Below are positions 41,220 through 49,878 of a stretch of DNA of 64,000 nucleotides, in pieces. Both the position numbers and the translations under genes were made by a program. Below the pieces are notes generated by a model. It had not been told where the DNA came from and did no database searches. It saw nothing but the letters and a program-made list of their open reading frames with translations. This stretch comes from Robertmurraya_A mangrovi (GTDB taxonomy: Bacteria > Bacillota > Bacilli > Bacillales > Cytobacillaceae). The stretch lies in NCBI RefSeq assembly GCF_034427655.1, contig NZ_JAXOFX010000012.1, positions 67,725 to 131,724 of the forward strand. Direction: 5' to 3'. Within the stretch, counting starts at the first letter, position 1; each line of letters opens with the position of its first letter.

Positions 41220-43400
41220 ATGAGTATGAAAGACGCAGCTAAAATGGGCGGATGTCCATTCCATGGTGCCGCTACAAGTCCAAAAACAAGTGGTACAACG
41301 AACAAAGACTGGTGGCCAAATCAATTAAACTTGAACATTCTTCATCAACATGACAAAAAATCGAATCCTATGGGAGAAGATTTCAATTATGCAGAAGAAT
41401 TTAAAAAACTAGACTATCAAGCTCTTAAAAAGGACCTTCATGATTTAATGACAGACAGTCAAGACTGGTGGCCAGCTGATTACGGTCATTATGGTCCATT
41501 CTTTATTCGTATGGCTTGGCATGCTGCAGGTACATACCGCACAGGTGACGGCCGTGGGGGCGGTAATACGGGGAATCAACGTTTCGCTCCACTAAACAGC
41601 TGGGCTGATAACGGGAACCTGGATAAAGCACGCCGTTTACTTTGGCCGATTAAGCAAAAGTACGGAAACAAAATCTCATGGGCTGACTTAATGCTTTTAA
41701 CAGGGAATGTGGCTATTGAATCGATGGGTGGTAAAACATTTGGTTTCGGAGGCGGACGTGCTGACATTTGGCATCCAGAAGAAGACATCTACTGGGGTAC
41801 TGAAACAGAGATGCTAGGGAATAGCCGTTACTCCGGCGATCGTGACCTAGAAAATCCACTTGCAGCTGTTCAAATGGGATTAATCTATGTGAATCCAGAA
41901 GGTCCAGACGGTAATCCAGATCCAGTAGCAAGTGCACGTGACATTCGCGAAACCTTTGCACGTATGGGAATGAACGACGAAGAGACTGTTGCCTTAATTG
42001 CTGGCGGTCATACATTTGGTAAAGCACACGGTGCAGGAGATGCTGCACATGTTGGCGCTGAGCCAGAAGCTGCTCCTATTGAAGCTCAAGGCTTAGGATG
42101 GTTAAGCACACACGGTAGTGGTAAAGGTCGCGACACGATCACAAGTGGAATCGAAGGTGCATGGACAGCTAACCCAACACAATGGGATAATGGCTACTTT
42201 GATTTATTATTTGGCTATCAATGGTGGTTAACAAAGAGTCCGGCTGGTGCTTATCAATGGCTGGCAGTAAATCCAGACGAGAAGGACCTTGCACCTGATG
42301 CTGAAGATTCATCTGTACGTGTTCCAACGATGATGACGACAGCTGATATGGCCTTACGTTATGATACAGAATATGAAAAGATTGCTCGTCGTTTCCACGA
42401 AAATCCAGAAGAGTTTGCCGATGTATTTGCTCGCGCATGGTTTAAACTTTTACACCGTGACATGGGACCAGTTTCTAGATATTTAGGACCTGAAGTGCCA
42501 CAAGAAGAGCTAATCTGGCAAGATCCAGTACCAACAGTTGATTATGAATTATCTGCAGAAGAAGTAGAAAAAATGAAAGTATTAATCTTAGACTCTGGTC
42601 TAACCATCAGCGAGCTTGTAACAACGGCTTGGGCTTCCGCAAGTACATTCCGTGGTTCAGATAACCGTGGTGGTGCTAATGGTGCACGCTTACGTCTTGC
42701 TCCACAAAAGAATTGGGAAGTCAATCAACCAGAACAACTGGAAAGAGTGCTTGCTGTGTATGAGGACATTCAAAGTCACCTAGAGAAAAAAGTAAGCCTT
42801 GCTGACCTTATTGTACTTGGTGGTAGCGCAGCAGTAGAAAAAGCGGCTCAAGAGGCTGGTTTTGATGTAAAAGTTCCGTTTGCTCCTGGGCGCGGTGATG
42901 CTACGCAAGAGCAAACAGATGCAGAAAGCTTTGATGTGTTAGAGCCTGTTGCAGATGGTTTCCGAAACTACCAGAAGAAGCAGTTCAGTGTAAGCCCAGA
43001 AGAGCTTCTAGTTGATAAAGCTCAATTGCTAGGCCTAACTGCTCCTGAAATGACAGTACTTGTTGGTGGGCTGCGTGTTCTTGGCACAAACCATGGCAGC
43101 ACACAACACGGCGTATTCACAGACCGTGTAGGCACACTAACAAACGACTTCTTTGTGAATTTACTAGATATGGGTGTCCAGTGGAAACCTGTAGACGGTA
43201 CTCTTTATGAAGGACGTGACCGTCAAACAGGTGAAGTCGTGCGTACAGCCACTAGAGTGGACCTTGTATTTGGTTCAAACTCTGTTCTACGTGCGATTTC
43301 AGAGGTTTATGCTCAAGATGATAACAAAGAAAAGTTCGTTCGTGACTTTGTTGCTGCTTGGGTGAAAGTGATGAATGCTGATCGTTTTGACCTTAGATAA
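41220..43400 (+). CDS. katG: Catalase-peroxidase KatG
   Basis: 726 residues. Distal heme site RMAWHAAG (Arg97, Trp100, His101), proximal His in AGGHTFGKAH near 264, and the Trp100-Tyr223-Met249 set needed for the catalase-specific covalent adduct is present (LIYVNPEGP and FARMGMN). The second, heme-free domain is complete. It destroys hydrogen peroxide in the cytosol. AAGGAGG precedes the ATG. PerR-type boxes flank the promoter; a strong terminator follows. Confidence 0.97.
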   Translation: MSMKDAAKMGGCPFHGAATSPKTSGTTNKDWWPNQLNLNILHQHDKKSNPMGEDFNYAEEFKKLDYQALKKDLHDLMTDSQDWWPADYGHYGPFFIRMAWHAAGTYRTGDGRGGGNTGNQRFAPLNSWADNGNLDKARRLLWPIKQKYGNKISWADLMLLTGNVAIESMGGKTFGFGGGRADIWHPEEDIYWGTETEMLGNSRYSGDRDLENPLAAVQMGLIYVNPEGPDGNPDPVASARDIRETFARMGMNDEETVALIAGGHTFGKAHGAGDAAHVGAEPEAAPIEAQGLGWLSTHGSGKGRDTITSGIEGAWTANPTQWDNGYFDLLFGYQWWLTKSPAGAYQWLAVNPDEKDLAPDAEDSSVRVPTMMTTADMALRYDTEYEKIARRFHENPEEFADVFARAWFKLLHRDMGPVSRYLGPEVPQEELIWQDPVPTVDYELSAEEVEKMKVLILDSGLTISELVTTAWASASTFRGSDNRGGANGARLRLAPQKNWEVNQPEQLERVLAVYEDIQSHLEKKVSLADLIVLGGSAAVEKAAQEAGFDVKVPFAPGRGDATQEQTDAESFDVLEPVADGFRNYQKKQFSVSPEELLVDKAQLLGLTAPEMTVLVGGLRVLGTNHGSTQHGVFTDRVGTLTNDFFVNLLDMGVQWKPVDGTLYEGRDRQTGEVVRTATRVDLVFGSNSVLRAISEVYAQDDNKEKFVRDFVAAWVKVMNADRFDLR

Positions 43401-43414
43401 TATAAGTAATTAGA

Positions 43415-43457
43415 AAACAACCCCTGGCAGATTATCGGATTGCCAGGGGTTTTCTTA
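43415..43457 (+). terminator. katG terminator
   Basis: AACCCCTGGCA/TGCCAGGGGTT then TTCTTATTTT. Confidence 0.93.
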
Positions 43458-43515
43458 TTTTAGCATTCTGCTAGTTATTACATTAAGGTTTCAGAAACTT
43501 CTGCGTAAAAAATCC

Positions 43516-43893
43516 TTATTTATCTTCCCTTAAAATATAATCATTTCCATCTTGATCATAAAAAGTGAACATCGTGCCAAACGGCATTCTCATCATTTCG
43601 TCCACTTTCACACCATTTTGCGTCATTTTCTCATAAGCCGATTCAATATCAGTCGTGCTAAATAGAACAGACGGATGAGCCACCTTAGAAGGTTTTTGCT
43701 TCTCCATCGCTGACTTAGAATAAAGAACTAAAGTCGTAAATTCATCCTCACTAGGGCCTACCTCGATCCAAGACATATTAGGTCCCATTTGTTGTTCAAA
43801 CTTTAAAACAAAACCAAGCTTATTTAACCAAAAATCCTTTGCCTGCTCTTGGTCTTGTACGTATACCGTAATTTTTCCGATTTTATTAATCAA
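43516..43893 (-). CDS. VOC (glyoxalase/bleomycin resistance) family protein
   Basis: 125 residues forming two beta-alpha-beta-beta-beta units: IGKITVYVQDQEQAKDFWLN at the start and MPFGTMFTFYDQDGNDYIL near the end. Possible metal ligands include a C-terminal-half Glu or Asp. TTG start with GAGAGG seven bases ahead. The specific activity of such proteins cannot be told from sequence alone. Followed by a second VOC gene upstream on the same strand with a 79-bp gap. Confidence 0.85.
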   Translation of the reverse strand: MINKIGKITVYVQDQEQAKDFWLNKLGFVLKFEQQMGPNMSWIEVGPSEDEFTTLVLYSKSAMEKQKPSKVAHPSVLFSTTDIESAYEKMTQNGVKVDEMMRMPFGTMFTFYDQDGNDYILREDK

Positions 43894-43972
43894 GATGTAA
43901 GCCTCTCTTTATCCATTTAAATTATGAAGAAACATATTATCAGCATTTTGTTCCGATTCATGAATGCCAAGA

Positions 43973-44368
43973 TTATTTAGCATTTTGATCGGGCTGGTGA
44001 ATGCCGAAAATATTTCCTTCTGTATCAATATAATACCCCTGCCAAGCCATTCCAGGCAAAGCATATTTCGGCATAGCTACCTTGCCGCCATTTTCCAGGA
44101 TTTTCGTTTCCGTCGAATCGTAATCTTCTACACCCATTGTGCAAGCGTATCCGTTCAAAGGTTGGTTAGGTTCTGGTTTAGGACTTTGACGTTGCATCAA
44201 AGCACCGTTAATTCCAGGCTCCCCTTCTGCACCAGTCACCGCTCCGAAATAAGGCATTCCAGCATACTCGGTCCAATCTTGAAAATCCCACCCAAATACC
44301 TCTCCGTAAAAACCTTTTGCCCGTTCCATATCATCCACATGAATTTCGAAATGTACTAATCTACCCAT
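43973..44368 (-). CDS. VOC family protein
   Basis: 131 residues: MGRLVHFEIHVDDMERAKGF at the N-terminus, GNIFGIHQPDQNAK at the C-terminus. The HFEIHVDD...YYIDTEGNIFGIHQ pattern is the 27-kDa antigen/ hydroxylase-like VOC branch. GAGGAGG five bases before the ATG. Function not assigned. Convergence in type with the neighbouring VOC gene may reflect duplication, though they share little beyond the fold. Confidence 0.85.
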   Translation of the reverse strand: MGRLVHFEIHVDDMERAKGFYGEVFGWDFQDWTEYAGMPYFGAVTGAEGEPGINGALMQRQSPKPEPNQPLNGYACTMGVEDYDSTETKILENGGKVAMPKYALPGMAWQGYYIDTEGNIFGIHQPDQNAK

Positions 44369-44587
44369 AACTTCCTCCTCATAAATCTAATATATTTTTT
44401 TCTTATGTATCTTAACTTCGACCTATATTTTTGGAATCCCTTCATCATTATGATAGATAATACAAAAATTTATTCTGCTCCCACTGTATTAAAGTAAAAA
44501 ACACTTACTAACGGTTGATAGCAACATTAGTAAGTGTTATTTTAAAGCTATTAAATTCTTGAAATACGACTATTAAACTAAGTTTAA

Positions 44588-45325
44588 TTAATCGCTGCCT
44601 TCATCATTTGAGCCCCCTATTTTTCCAATATAATCAGCCAAAAAGTGAAATAATATGACTGGAATAAGAGAATCTAGACTAATATAGATCAAAGCCAAGA
44701 ATAATCCCATAATCGATGTTCTGATTACATTATTCCACCCTTGATACGTATGTGCCAAGCCGAATAATACAGAAGATACGATTAAGATGACCCAAATCGA
44801 TAAGTCTGGAAAAAGTTGCGTTAAAGCAAATAATAAGAATCCACGATAAATGATTTCTTCCGTAATCCCTGCTGTCCAGGAAACGAACGTCCATACTTTT
44901 TTATCATGTTTGGATACAGGCATGATGTCATTAAACTTACTTTTCTCTAACTCTGCCTGTTTGGCTTTGGCAATTTCATTTCTCATTTTCACACTAACTT
45001 TTGAACCAATGAGGTAGTAAATTAAAGCTAATGTATAAACGGCAAATAACCCAAGCGTAATATAAGTTACCCACTTACCAAGTGTTTCTGTATGCAATGA
45101 AACACCTTTTATCCCTATGTCTTGTAGAGTGATTGGTCCAAATAAGACTAATCCTAAGATAAACAAAGTAGGAACCCAAAGTCCTATCATGATTTTCTTA
45201 TAATATTTGACCCTTTCACCCGAATGAATTCGTACTTTTTCTTTAAACTTTTGATAATCAAAATATCCATAAATAGGTTCATACGTACATAGAAAAGCGA
45301 TTACGATCCAAAAATAAAGCTCCAT
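44588..45325 (-). CDS. CPBP family intramembrane metalloprotease
   Basis: 245 residues, about seven membrane helices. The Abi/CPBP motif GITEEIIYRG (EExxxR) lies near residue 150, with SVLFGLAHTYQG (FxxxH) and a last HFLADYIG His motif. Family members process prenylated or peptide substrates or serve in bacteriocin self-immunity. It ends the operon that starts with the MarR regulator; 26 bp separate it from the middle gene. Confidence 0.87.
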   Translation of the reverse strand: MELYFWIVIAFLCTYEPIYGYFDYQKFKEKVRIHSGERVKYYKKIMIGLWVPTLFILGLVLFGPITLQDIGIKGVSLHTETLGKWVTYITLGLFAVYTLALIYYLIGSKVSVKMRNEIAKAKQAELEKSKFNDIMPVSKHDKKVWTFVSWTAGITEEIIYRGFLLFALTQLFPDLSIWVILIVSSVLFGLAHTYQGWNNVIRTSIMGLFLALIYISLDSLIPVILFHFLADYIGKIGGSNDEGSD

Positions 45326-45351
45326 TCCTTCTTCCCCCTAAAACGAAAATA

Positions 45352-45900
45352 TTAATCCTCTTTATTTTTTATCAGACGATAGAAACTCTGTTCATCATCG
45401 ACCGTCAGGAAAATTCTTTTAATCATTTTTCTGTTTCCAAAGTTCCCTTTACTTTCAACCGGTTCTTTTAAAACCAATTCAAATGTAGGTAAATCGAAAC
45501 CTAATAGAGATAAATCCAGCACATCCTTACTCTTCTTGTCATTTTCATAGTTGATATTACCGTTCTTTATATCCTCCACATTTTCAATCAACACTATATA
45601 TTCAGGTCGTGACCCTATTTTTAAAGTCAACGTGTTTTCTTGTATACGAATTGGATTTTTCACTACCGCTCTTAAATCAAACACTAAAAATATAATGGTT
45701 AAGATTCCAAGGACTAAGTGGATCCAGTGCAAGATTGGGCTCCATTTATACAGAAGGAAGGACACCCCTACTGATTCTAATATCATGACGAATATCATCG
45801 CGTATATAAATCCAACATAGCCAGATTTCTGATGATAAGTAAAAAGCTTTGTTTCTTCCCGTTGATTGCCGTATTCCTTATTGATTGCTAGATTACTCAT
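45352..45900 (-). CDS. Membrane protein with PH-like tail, function unknown
   Basis: 182 residues. Two membrane helices (GFIYAMIFVMILESVGVSFL and HLVLGILTIIFLVFDLRAVV, about 29-77) followed by a beta-rich cytosolic part with ENTLTLKIGSRPEYIVLIEN, resembling PH-like YdbS/YdbT-type domains. I do not recognise the family. It lies between marR-like and CPBP genes (26-bp gaps on both sides), so probably shares their inducer. Confidence 0.7.
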   Translation of the reverse strand: MSNLAINKEYGNQREETKLFTYHQKSGYVGFIYAMIFVMILESVGVSFLLYKWSPILHWIHLVLGILTIIFLVFDLRAVVKNPIRIQENTLTLKIGSRPEYIVLIENVEDIKNGNINYENDKKSKDVLDLSLLGFDLPTFELVLKEPVESKGNFGNRKMIKRIFLTVDDEQSFYRLIKNKED

Positions 45901-45926
45901 GTGTATTCCCCCATTCTAAAAAGCTC

Positions 45927-46367
45927 TTACTCCCCTTTTGTAACAATACCGTGCAAATCTTTTAATATTTGATGATATTTTAAAATATCTTCTTCAGGTA
46001 ATTGCATAAAATATTTCTCTAAAACCATTTCATCAATTTCGTTCATTTCCTGAAAGAATTTCTTACCGTTTTCACTTAGAAGGACAAATACTTCCCTTCT
46101 ATTTTCTTTGTTTACTTCTCTTACTACATAATCCTTACTTTCCAGCTTACGAATAAATTGACTAGCCGCACTCGGAGTCCCACCTATAATTTCAGCGACT
46201 TCATTCATATTCAGCTTTTGTTTCTTCTCTAAAATACTTAAAACCACCGATTGTTTCGTTGAAAAATCATGTTCACTTAAAATCTTATCGTATTCCTTAA
46301 TAAATACGTTTTTAATGTCATCTGAGAAACGATTAGCCTCAATTAAGATTTTCTTGATATCCATCAT
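45927..46367 (-). CDS. MarR family transcriptional regulator
   Basis: 146 residues. Winged helix with KLNMNEVAEIIGGTPSAASQ as recognition region and KENRREVFVLLSENGKKFF as wing. MarR proteins usually repress their own operon and respond to small molecules. A 24-bp perfect palindrome 65 bp upstream is the likely operator. Start ATG 46367 or the next codon; AAGGAG lies five bases ahead. Confidence 0.88.
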   Translation of the reverse strand: MMDIKKILIEANRFSDDIKNVFIKEYDKILSEHDFSTKQSVVLSILEKKQKLNMNEVAEIIGGTPSAASQFIRKLESKDYVVREVNKENRREVFVLLSENGKKFFQEMNEIDEMVLEKYFMQLPEEDILKYHQILKDLHGIVTKGE

Positions 46368-46431
46368 CTCTTCTCCTTAATTGTTATTCTTCGATTAATA
46401 GTTAAGAGTGTTTAATGTTTTAATTAGAATA

Positions 46432-46455
46432 AATATTTAAGTTAACTTAAATATT
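46432..46455. promoter_or_regulatory. 24-bp palindrome, probable MarR-family operator
   Basis: AATATTTAAGTT followed by its exact complement, centred on GTTAAC, with AGAAT/ATTCT arms further out (one base of asymmetry). It lies between the divergent MarR operon and M1 peptidase genes. Confidence 0.7.
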
Positions 46456-46604
46456 ATTCTATACCATTGATTTCCTTTTATCAACAAAAATATTAAAAAA
46501 TCTTATTTTAAGTTCACTTGTAAAAAGTGTAAATATATCCCAAATACTAATGTATAATGATATAAATATCTACAGCAGAAAAATAAGAAAAAGGGGAGAG
46601 ATTT

Positions 46605-48152
46605 TTGAAAAGAATATTATTTTGTTTTACGTTTATAGCCATGCTTATTAGCGGTTGTAGTAATGAATCGACTGGTAAGAAAGAAGATTTAGATAAAAAG
46701 GCAGAGACGGTTCAGACAGTAGAAGATACAGAAAAAGAGAATACCGAGAAACAAGAAGAAAACGTGGAAGAAGCGATTGTATTTAAGAAATCCACACCTA
46801 TTAAAATGGATAAGAGCCTTCCACTAGAGCCTCTTGACTCATTTAAGACTCAAACTAGAGAAAATGAGAATGAAGCATCCTATCATTTAGATGTTACTCT
46901 TAAAGAGGACGAGGTTTTTGATGTAAAGGCAAATATTAATATAAAAAATTTATCAAAAGACACATGGGGAGATTTGATTTTTTATTTTATTCCAAATGCT
47001 TTTACAGAAAAAAACAAGCCAGAGTTCCTTGAGAGTCAAGCTGTTGTCAATATTGGCGAAGTTCTAGTTGATGGGAAATCAGTGGATTATAAGCTGCAAA
47101 AGGATACCCTTCAATTACTTCTAGATCATCCACTAAATCCGAATCAGGAGTTGAATGTCGAAGTAGCATATAGTTTTACCGTTCCTACTAACGGTATACG
47201 GTTTTCAAAGGCTGGTGAAAACTCCTATTTAGCCCAGTGGTACCCAATGTTATCTACTTATCATTCTGGTTGGGACAAGACAGACTATGAACATGGAGGA
47301 GAATCCTATCATAATGATTTTAGTCAATTTACAGTCAATTATCAGCTACCAGATGATTATGTAGTAGCAAGCTCAGCCGACAATGACCCTACACAAGCGA
47401 GTAGTAAAGGAAGCCTACATGGAGAAGAAATAAAAGAATTTTATATAACTTTTATGAAAAATATGAACGTCTCTAAGAGAGTGGTAGATGGTACTGAGAT
47501 CCGGGTGTTTAGCTATAAAGAAGAGGATTTGAACCGAGAAACATACCTTAATTTAGCAGAAGAAACTCTACTATTTTTTAATAAAAATATCGGTAAATAC
47601 CCTCATAAACAATTAGACATCATTATGGATCAAGGTGGTATGGAGTATCCTGGAATTGTTACGGTATCTACATCTGCAGCCGGAGATATTTCTCACACCG
47701 TTGTACATGAAATGGCTCATCAGTGGTTTTATGGAATGGTTAATAATCATCCATACTATACCGCATGGATTGATGAAGCCTTAACAAATTATGCTGCCTA
47801 CCTCTTTTTTATCAAGGGTAAGAACCAAGAGCCTATTAGTGTATTTTCAAGAGCAGACGCTGTCATAGAAATGGCAAGCGATTACGGTAAAATGAAACCA
47901 TCTAATTTATCTGTTCCGGAATATAAAGGTCAGCCGGTTTCCTACTCGGCTTCCGTGTATGAAAACTCTTCCCTAGAGCTATGGAAATTATCTGACGCAA
48001 ATGCTGATAAAGGAATAGAATACTTAAGAAATTATTTTAACCTTTATTCCTATAAAGAAGTGGATGCAAACGAGTGGCTAAGATACACAAGGTCATTTTT
48101 CCAGATCAAAGATGTTAATCAGTTAAGTGATTGGATCTCTTTTGAGGAGTAA
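46605..48152 (+). CDS. M1 family metallopeptidase lipoprotein
   Basis: 515 residues. Lipobox AMLISGC near residue 18, then an acidic Lys/Glu linker of about 40 residues, an N-terminal beta domain, and a thermolysin-like core with VVHEMAHQWF near residue 367 and the third zinc ligand in AWIDEALTNY 19 residues on. The GAMEN exopeptidase motif appears as GGMEYPG. It is anchored outside the membrane and would cut peptides. TTG start with GGGGAG six bases ahead. Divergent from the MarR operon; the shared palindrome may link their control. Confidence 0.88.
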   Translation: MKRILFCFTFIAMLISGCSNESTGKKEDLDKKAETVQTVEDTEKENTEKQEENVEEAIVFKKSTPIKMDKSLPLEPLDSFKTQTRENENEASYHLDVTLKEDEVFDVKANINIKNLSKDTWGDLIFYFIPNAFTEKNKPEFLESQAVVNIGEVLVDGKSVDYKLQKDTLQLLLDHPLNPNQELNVEVAYSFTVPTNGIRFSKAGENSYLAQWYPMLSTYHSGWDKTDYEHGGESYHNDFSQFTVNYQLPDDYVVASSADNDPTQASSKGSLHGEEIKEFYITFMKNMNVSKRVVDGTEIRVFSYKEEDLNRETYLNLAEETLLFFNKNIGKYPHKQLDIIMDQGGMEYPGIVTVSTSAAGDISHTVVHEMAHQWFYGMVNNHPYYTAWIDEALTNYAAYLFFIKGKNQEPISVFSRADAVIEMASDYGKMKPSNLSVPEYKGQPVSYSASVYENSSLELWKLSDANADKGIEYLRNYFNLYSYKEVDANEWLRYTRSFFQIKDVNQLSDWISFEE

Positions 48153-48363
48153 GTTTGGACTGTATAACTGTACAACCAATGGTATCTATTATTCCTGATT
48201 GCTAACGGAAGCCGTATACGGTTACGCTTGGTTTTGTTGATACTGATAATGAAGAACCAAACAGAAGTTTCTCTTTTACTTCCACTGACATTACTTCCAT
48301 GGTTTGCGAAGATAATGAGTTAGTGTTCTGTTATACCAATTTTTTATTTGAATGCAAGCAATT
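48153..48363. other. Post-gene region with a startless open frame
   Basis: From 48208 an open frame of about 60 codons (KPYTVTLGFVDTDNEEPNRS...) runs to beyond 48360 but follows a stop directly and has no start or ribosome site. It may be the remains of a lost gene; no family is recognised. Confidence 0.35.
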
Positions 48364-48396
48364 AACCCCCTATAAAATGTATAGGGGGTTATTTCT
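48364..48396 (+). terminator. Terminator downstream of the M1 peptidase
   Basis: AACCCCCTATA/TATAGGGGGTT, 5-base loop, then ATTTCT. Confidence 0.88.
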
Positions 48397-48459
48397 ACTA
48401 TATGGATTTATTTAACAGAACAAATAACTTTATACTTAAAGACGATAAAAAATTCCAAT

Positions 48460-48556
48460 TGGCGGGACTGCCTGGGAATCGAACCCAGCTATCCTGGCAC
48501 GCAGGACACAAGCGGTTTTGAAGACCGTGGCGGGCACCAGCACCACAATCAGCCCC
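48460..48556 (-). tRNA. selC: tRNA-Sec (anticodon UCA)
   Basis: The minus strand folds as a 97-base tRNA with encoded CCA. Acceptor GGGGCTG/CAGTCCC; a six-pair D stem (GTGGTG/CGCCAC), as in selenocysteine tRNA; anticodon stem-loop CGGT-CTTCAAA-ACCG with anticodon TCA at 48519-48521; a long extra arm with TCCTG/CAGGA; T stem CTGGG/CCCAG. Anticodon, long D stem and long variable arm together are diagnostic of tRNA-Sec rather than a suppressor tRNA-Ser. No selA, selB or selD lies in the window. Confidence 0.92.
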
Positions 48557-48724
48557 ATGAAGACAACTATCATTATACCGTTTCCATCTTCTTTATTCAA
48601 TAGATTAGCATGCAATCCAACATTAGAAGGTCCCCCTCATTCTTAAAAAACAGTGAACGCTTGTCGAATCCACCCTATCAAGTCTATAATAGACAATGTA
48701 AATAATGTTTTGTAGGTGAGTATA

Positions 48725-49159
48725 ATGCATCAACAACTTGATGGTGGGTTTTTAGTTTTTATCCTTTTTTGGGTTGTCGTTTTAGTAGGGATGTTTGCGA
48801 TTGGCGGCTACTTTATGTTCAGAAAGTTCCTCAAACGCATGCCAAAAGAGGATGGCAAGTCCATTTTAGACTGGGAAGAGCATTATGTAAAAGAGACCAT
48901 CCATTTATGGGACCAAGAAGAAAAAGCTCTTTTAGAAGATTTAGTGAGCCCTGTTCCAGAATTATTCCGTGATGTAGCTAGGCAAAAAATTGCGGGTAAA
49001 ATTGGTGAACTTGCGTTAAATGAAAAGCGACAAAGAATTGACGAAGAATTAGTCATTCGAGGATATATTCTAGCTACACCAAAGCGTGATCATAAATTTT
49101 TACGTAAAAAATTGTTCGAAAAACAAATAGATGTACAACCGTATGAGCATCTATTTTAA
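48725..49159 (+). CDS. yneK: DUF2621 family membrane protein (YneK-like)
   Basis: 144 residues. One N-terminal membrane helix (FLVFILFWVVVLVGMFAIGG) and then YFMFRKFLKRMPKEDGKSIL, the DUF2621 hallmark, followed by a helical cytosolic part. Function unknown. In B. subtilis yneK lies beside ccdC as here, where it converges on ccdC. Start ATG 48725 has AGGTGAG four bases ahead; the GTG three codons earlier lies in that signal. Confidence 0.8.
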   Translation: MHQQLDGGFLVFILFWVVVLVGMFAIGGYFMFRKFLKRMPKEDGKSILDWEEHYVKETIHLWDQEEKALLEDLVSPVPELFRDVARQKIAGKIGELALNEKRQRIDEELVIRGYILATPKRDHKFLRKKLFEKQIDVQPYEHLF

Positions 49160-49161
49160 AG

Positions 49162-49187
49162 CCGTTCAAGTACTGAACGGTTTTTTC
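49162..49187 (+). terminator. yneK terminator
   Basis: CCGTTCA/TGAACGG stem followed by six T. Confidence 0.9.
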
Positions 49188-49213
49188 ATTTTTCATTTTT
49201 AAGAAAAATGCAT

Positions 49214-49239
49214 AAAAAAACGCCAGTCCAACCTGGCGT
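49214..49239 (-). terminator. ccdC terminator
   Basis: On the minus strand CGCCAG/CTGGCG with a 6-base loop, then seven T. Confidence 0.88.
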
Positions 49240-49247
49240 CCTTCCCA

Positions 49248-49730
49248 TCATATCGCTTTAATATCCGACTGCAACTTTTGATGAAGCTTTCGATACTGCA
49301 TGTACATCGCAATTCTCCACGGAACGATCATCCCGAACGCTAAAATCCAGAACATTCCGCTTAGTTCGCCATAGTCAATGGATGAGCTTAATACAAGCTT
49401 GGCAATAATACGAAGCACTAGTAATCCAATTAAAATAAAGATAAAAGCACGAGATCGTTTTAAATAGATTTCATTCTCTCTAATTTCAAAGTTAGAAGTT
49501 TTAATTAATAAAATGGAAAACAGCATACCGACTAACCCTGCTTCTAATATTTCAAGAGGCGTGACTCGAAACATCGGATGTACAAACATCAATGCCCCTG
49601 TGCTCATAAAAATCGGTGGTAATATAATCTTTTTCGCAGAAACAGGCCTTTTAGCCGCTTTCATACGGATGAACATGACAAAAACAGCCATGCAAATCGC
49701 TCCTATCGAAGAAGCAACAACCATGTTCAT
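49248..49730 (-). CDS. ccdC: CcdC-like membrane protein (YneJ)
   Basis: About 160 residues with four to five membrane helices. FVMFIRMKAAKRPVSAKKII and PPIFMSTGALMFVHP are typical of CcdC/YneJ. Linked by position to cytochrome c maturation (ccdA operon), though in B. subtilis ccdC is not essential for it. The ATG at 49739 abuts AAAGG; the next in-frame ATG at 49730 has better spacing. An alpha/beta hydrolase gene now separates it from ccdB. Confidence 0.85.
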   Translation of the reverse strand: MNMVVASSIGAICMAVFVMFIRMKAAKRPVSAKKIILPPIFMSTGALMFVHPMFRVTPLEILEAGLVGMLFSILLIKTSNFEIRENEIYLKRSRAFIFILIGLLVLRIIAKLVLSSSIDYGELSGMFWILAFGMIVPWRIAMYMQYRKLHQKLQSDIKAI

Positions 49731-49846
49731 ATAATTCATCCTTTATCTCTTAAATTCTCGTTTGATTGTTTTCACCATACCAATCGATTTAACTATTATT
49801 ATAGCCTAAAAAGCGAAAATAAGAAAAGGCAGACTTCTGACAATGC

Positions 49847-49875
49847 AAAAAAACAGACCCACAAGGATCTGTTTT
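49847..49875 (-). terminator. Terminator of the alpha/beta hydrolase gene
   Basis: AAACAGATCC/GGGTCTGTTT on the minus strand, 4-base loop, then T-run. Confidence 0.88.
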
Positions 49876-49878
49876 CCC

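Noticed and set aside
42169..42438. Minus-strand frames within katG (several of 60-111 codons)
   Set aside because: They are antisense to an unmistakable KatG and have no ribosome sites.
48460..48556. tRNA with UCA anticodon as a suppressor tRNA-Ser
   Set aside because: The long D stem and total length fit tRNA-Sec; the genuine tRNA-Ser at 63393-63483 looks different.
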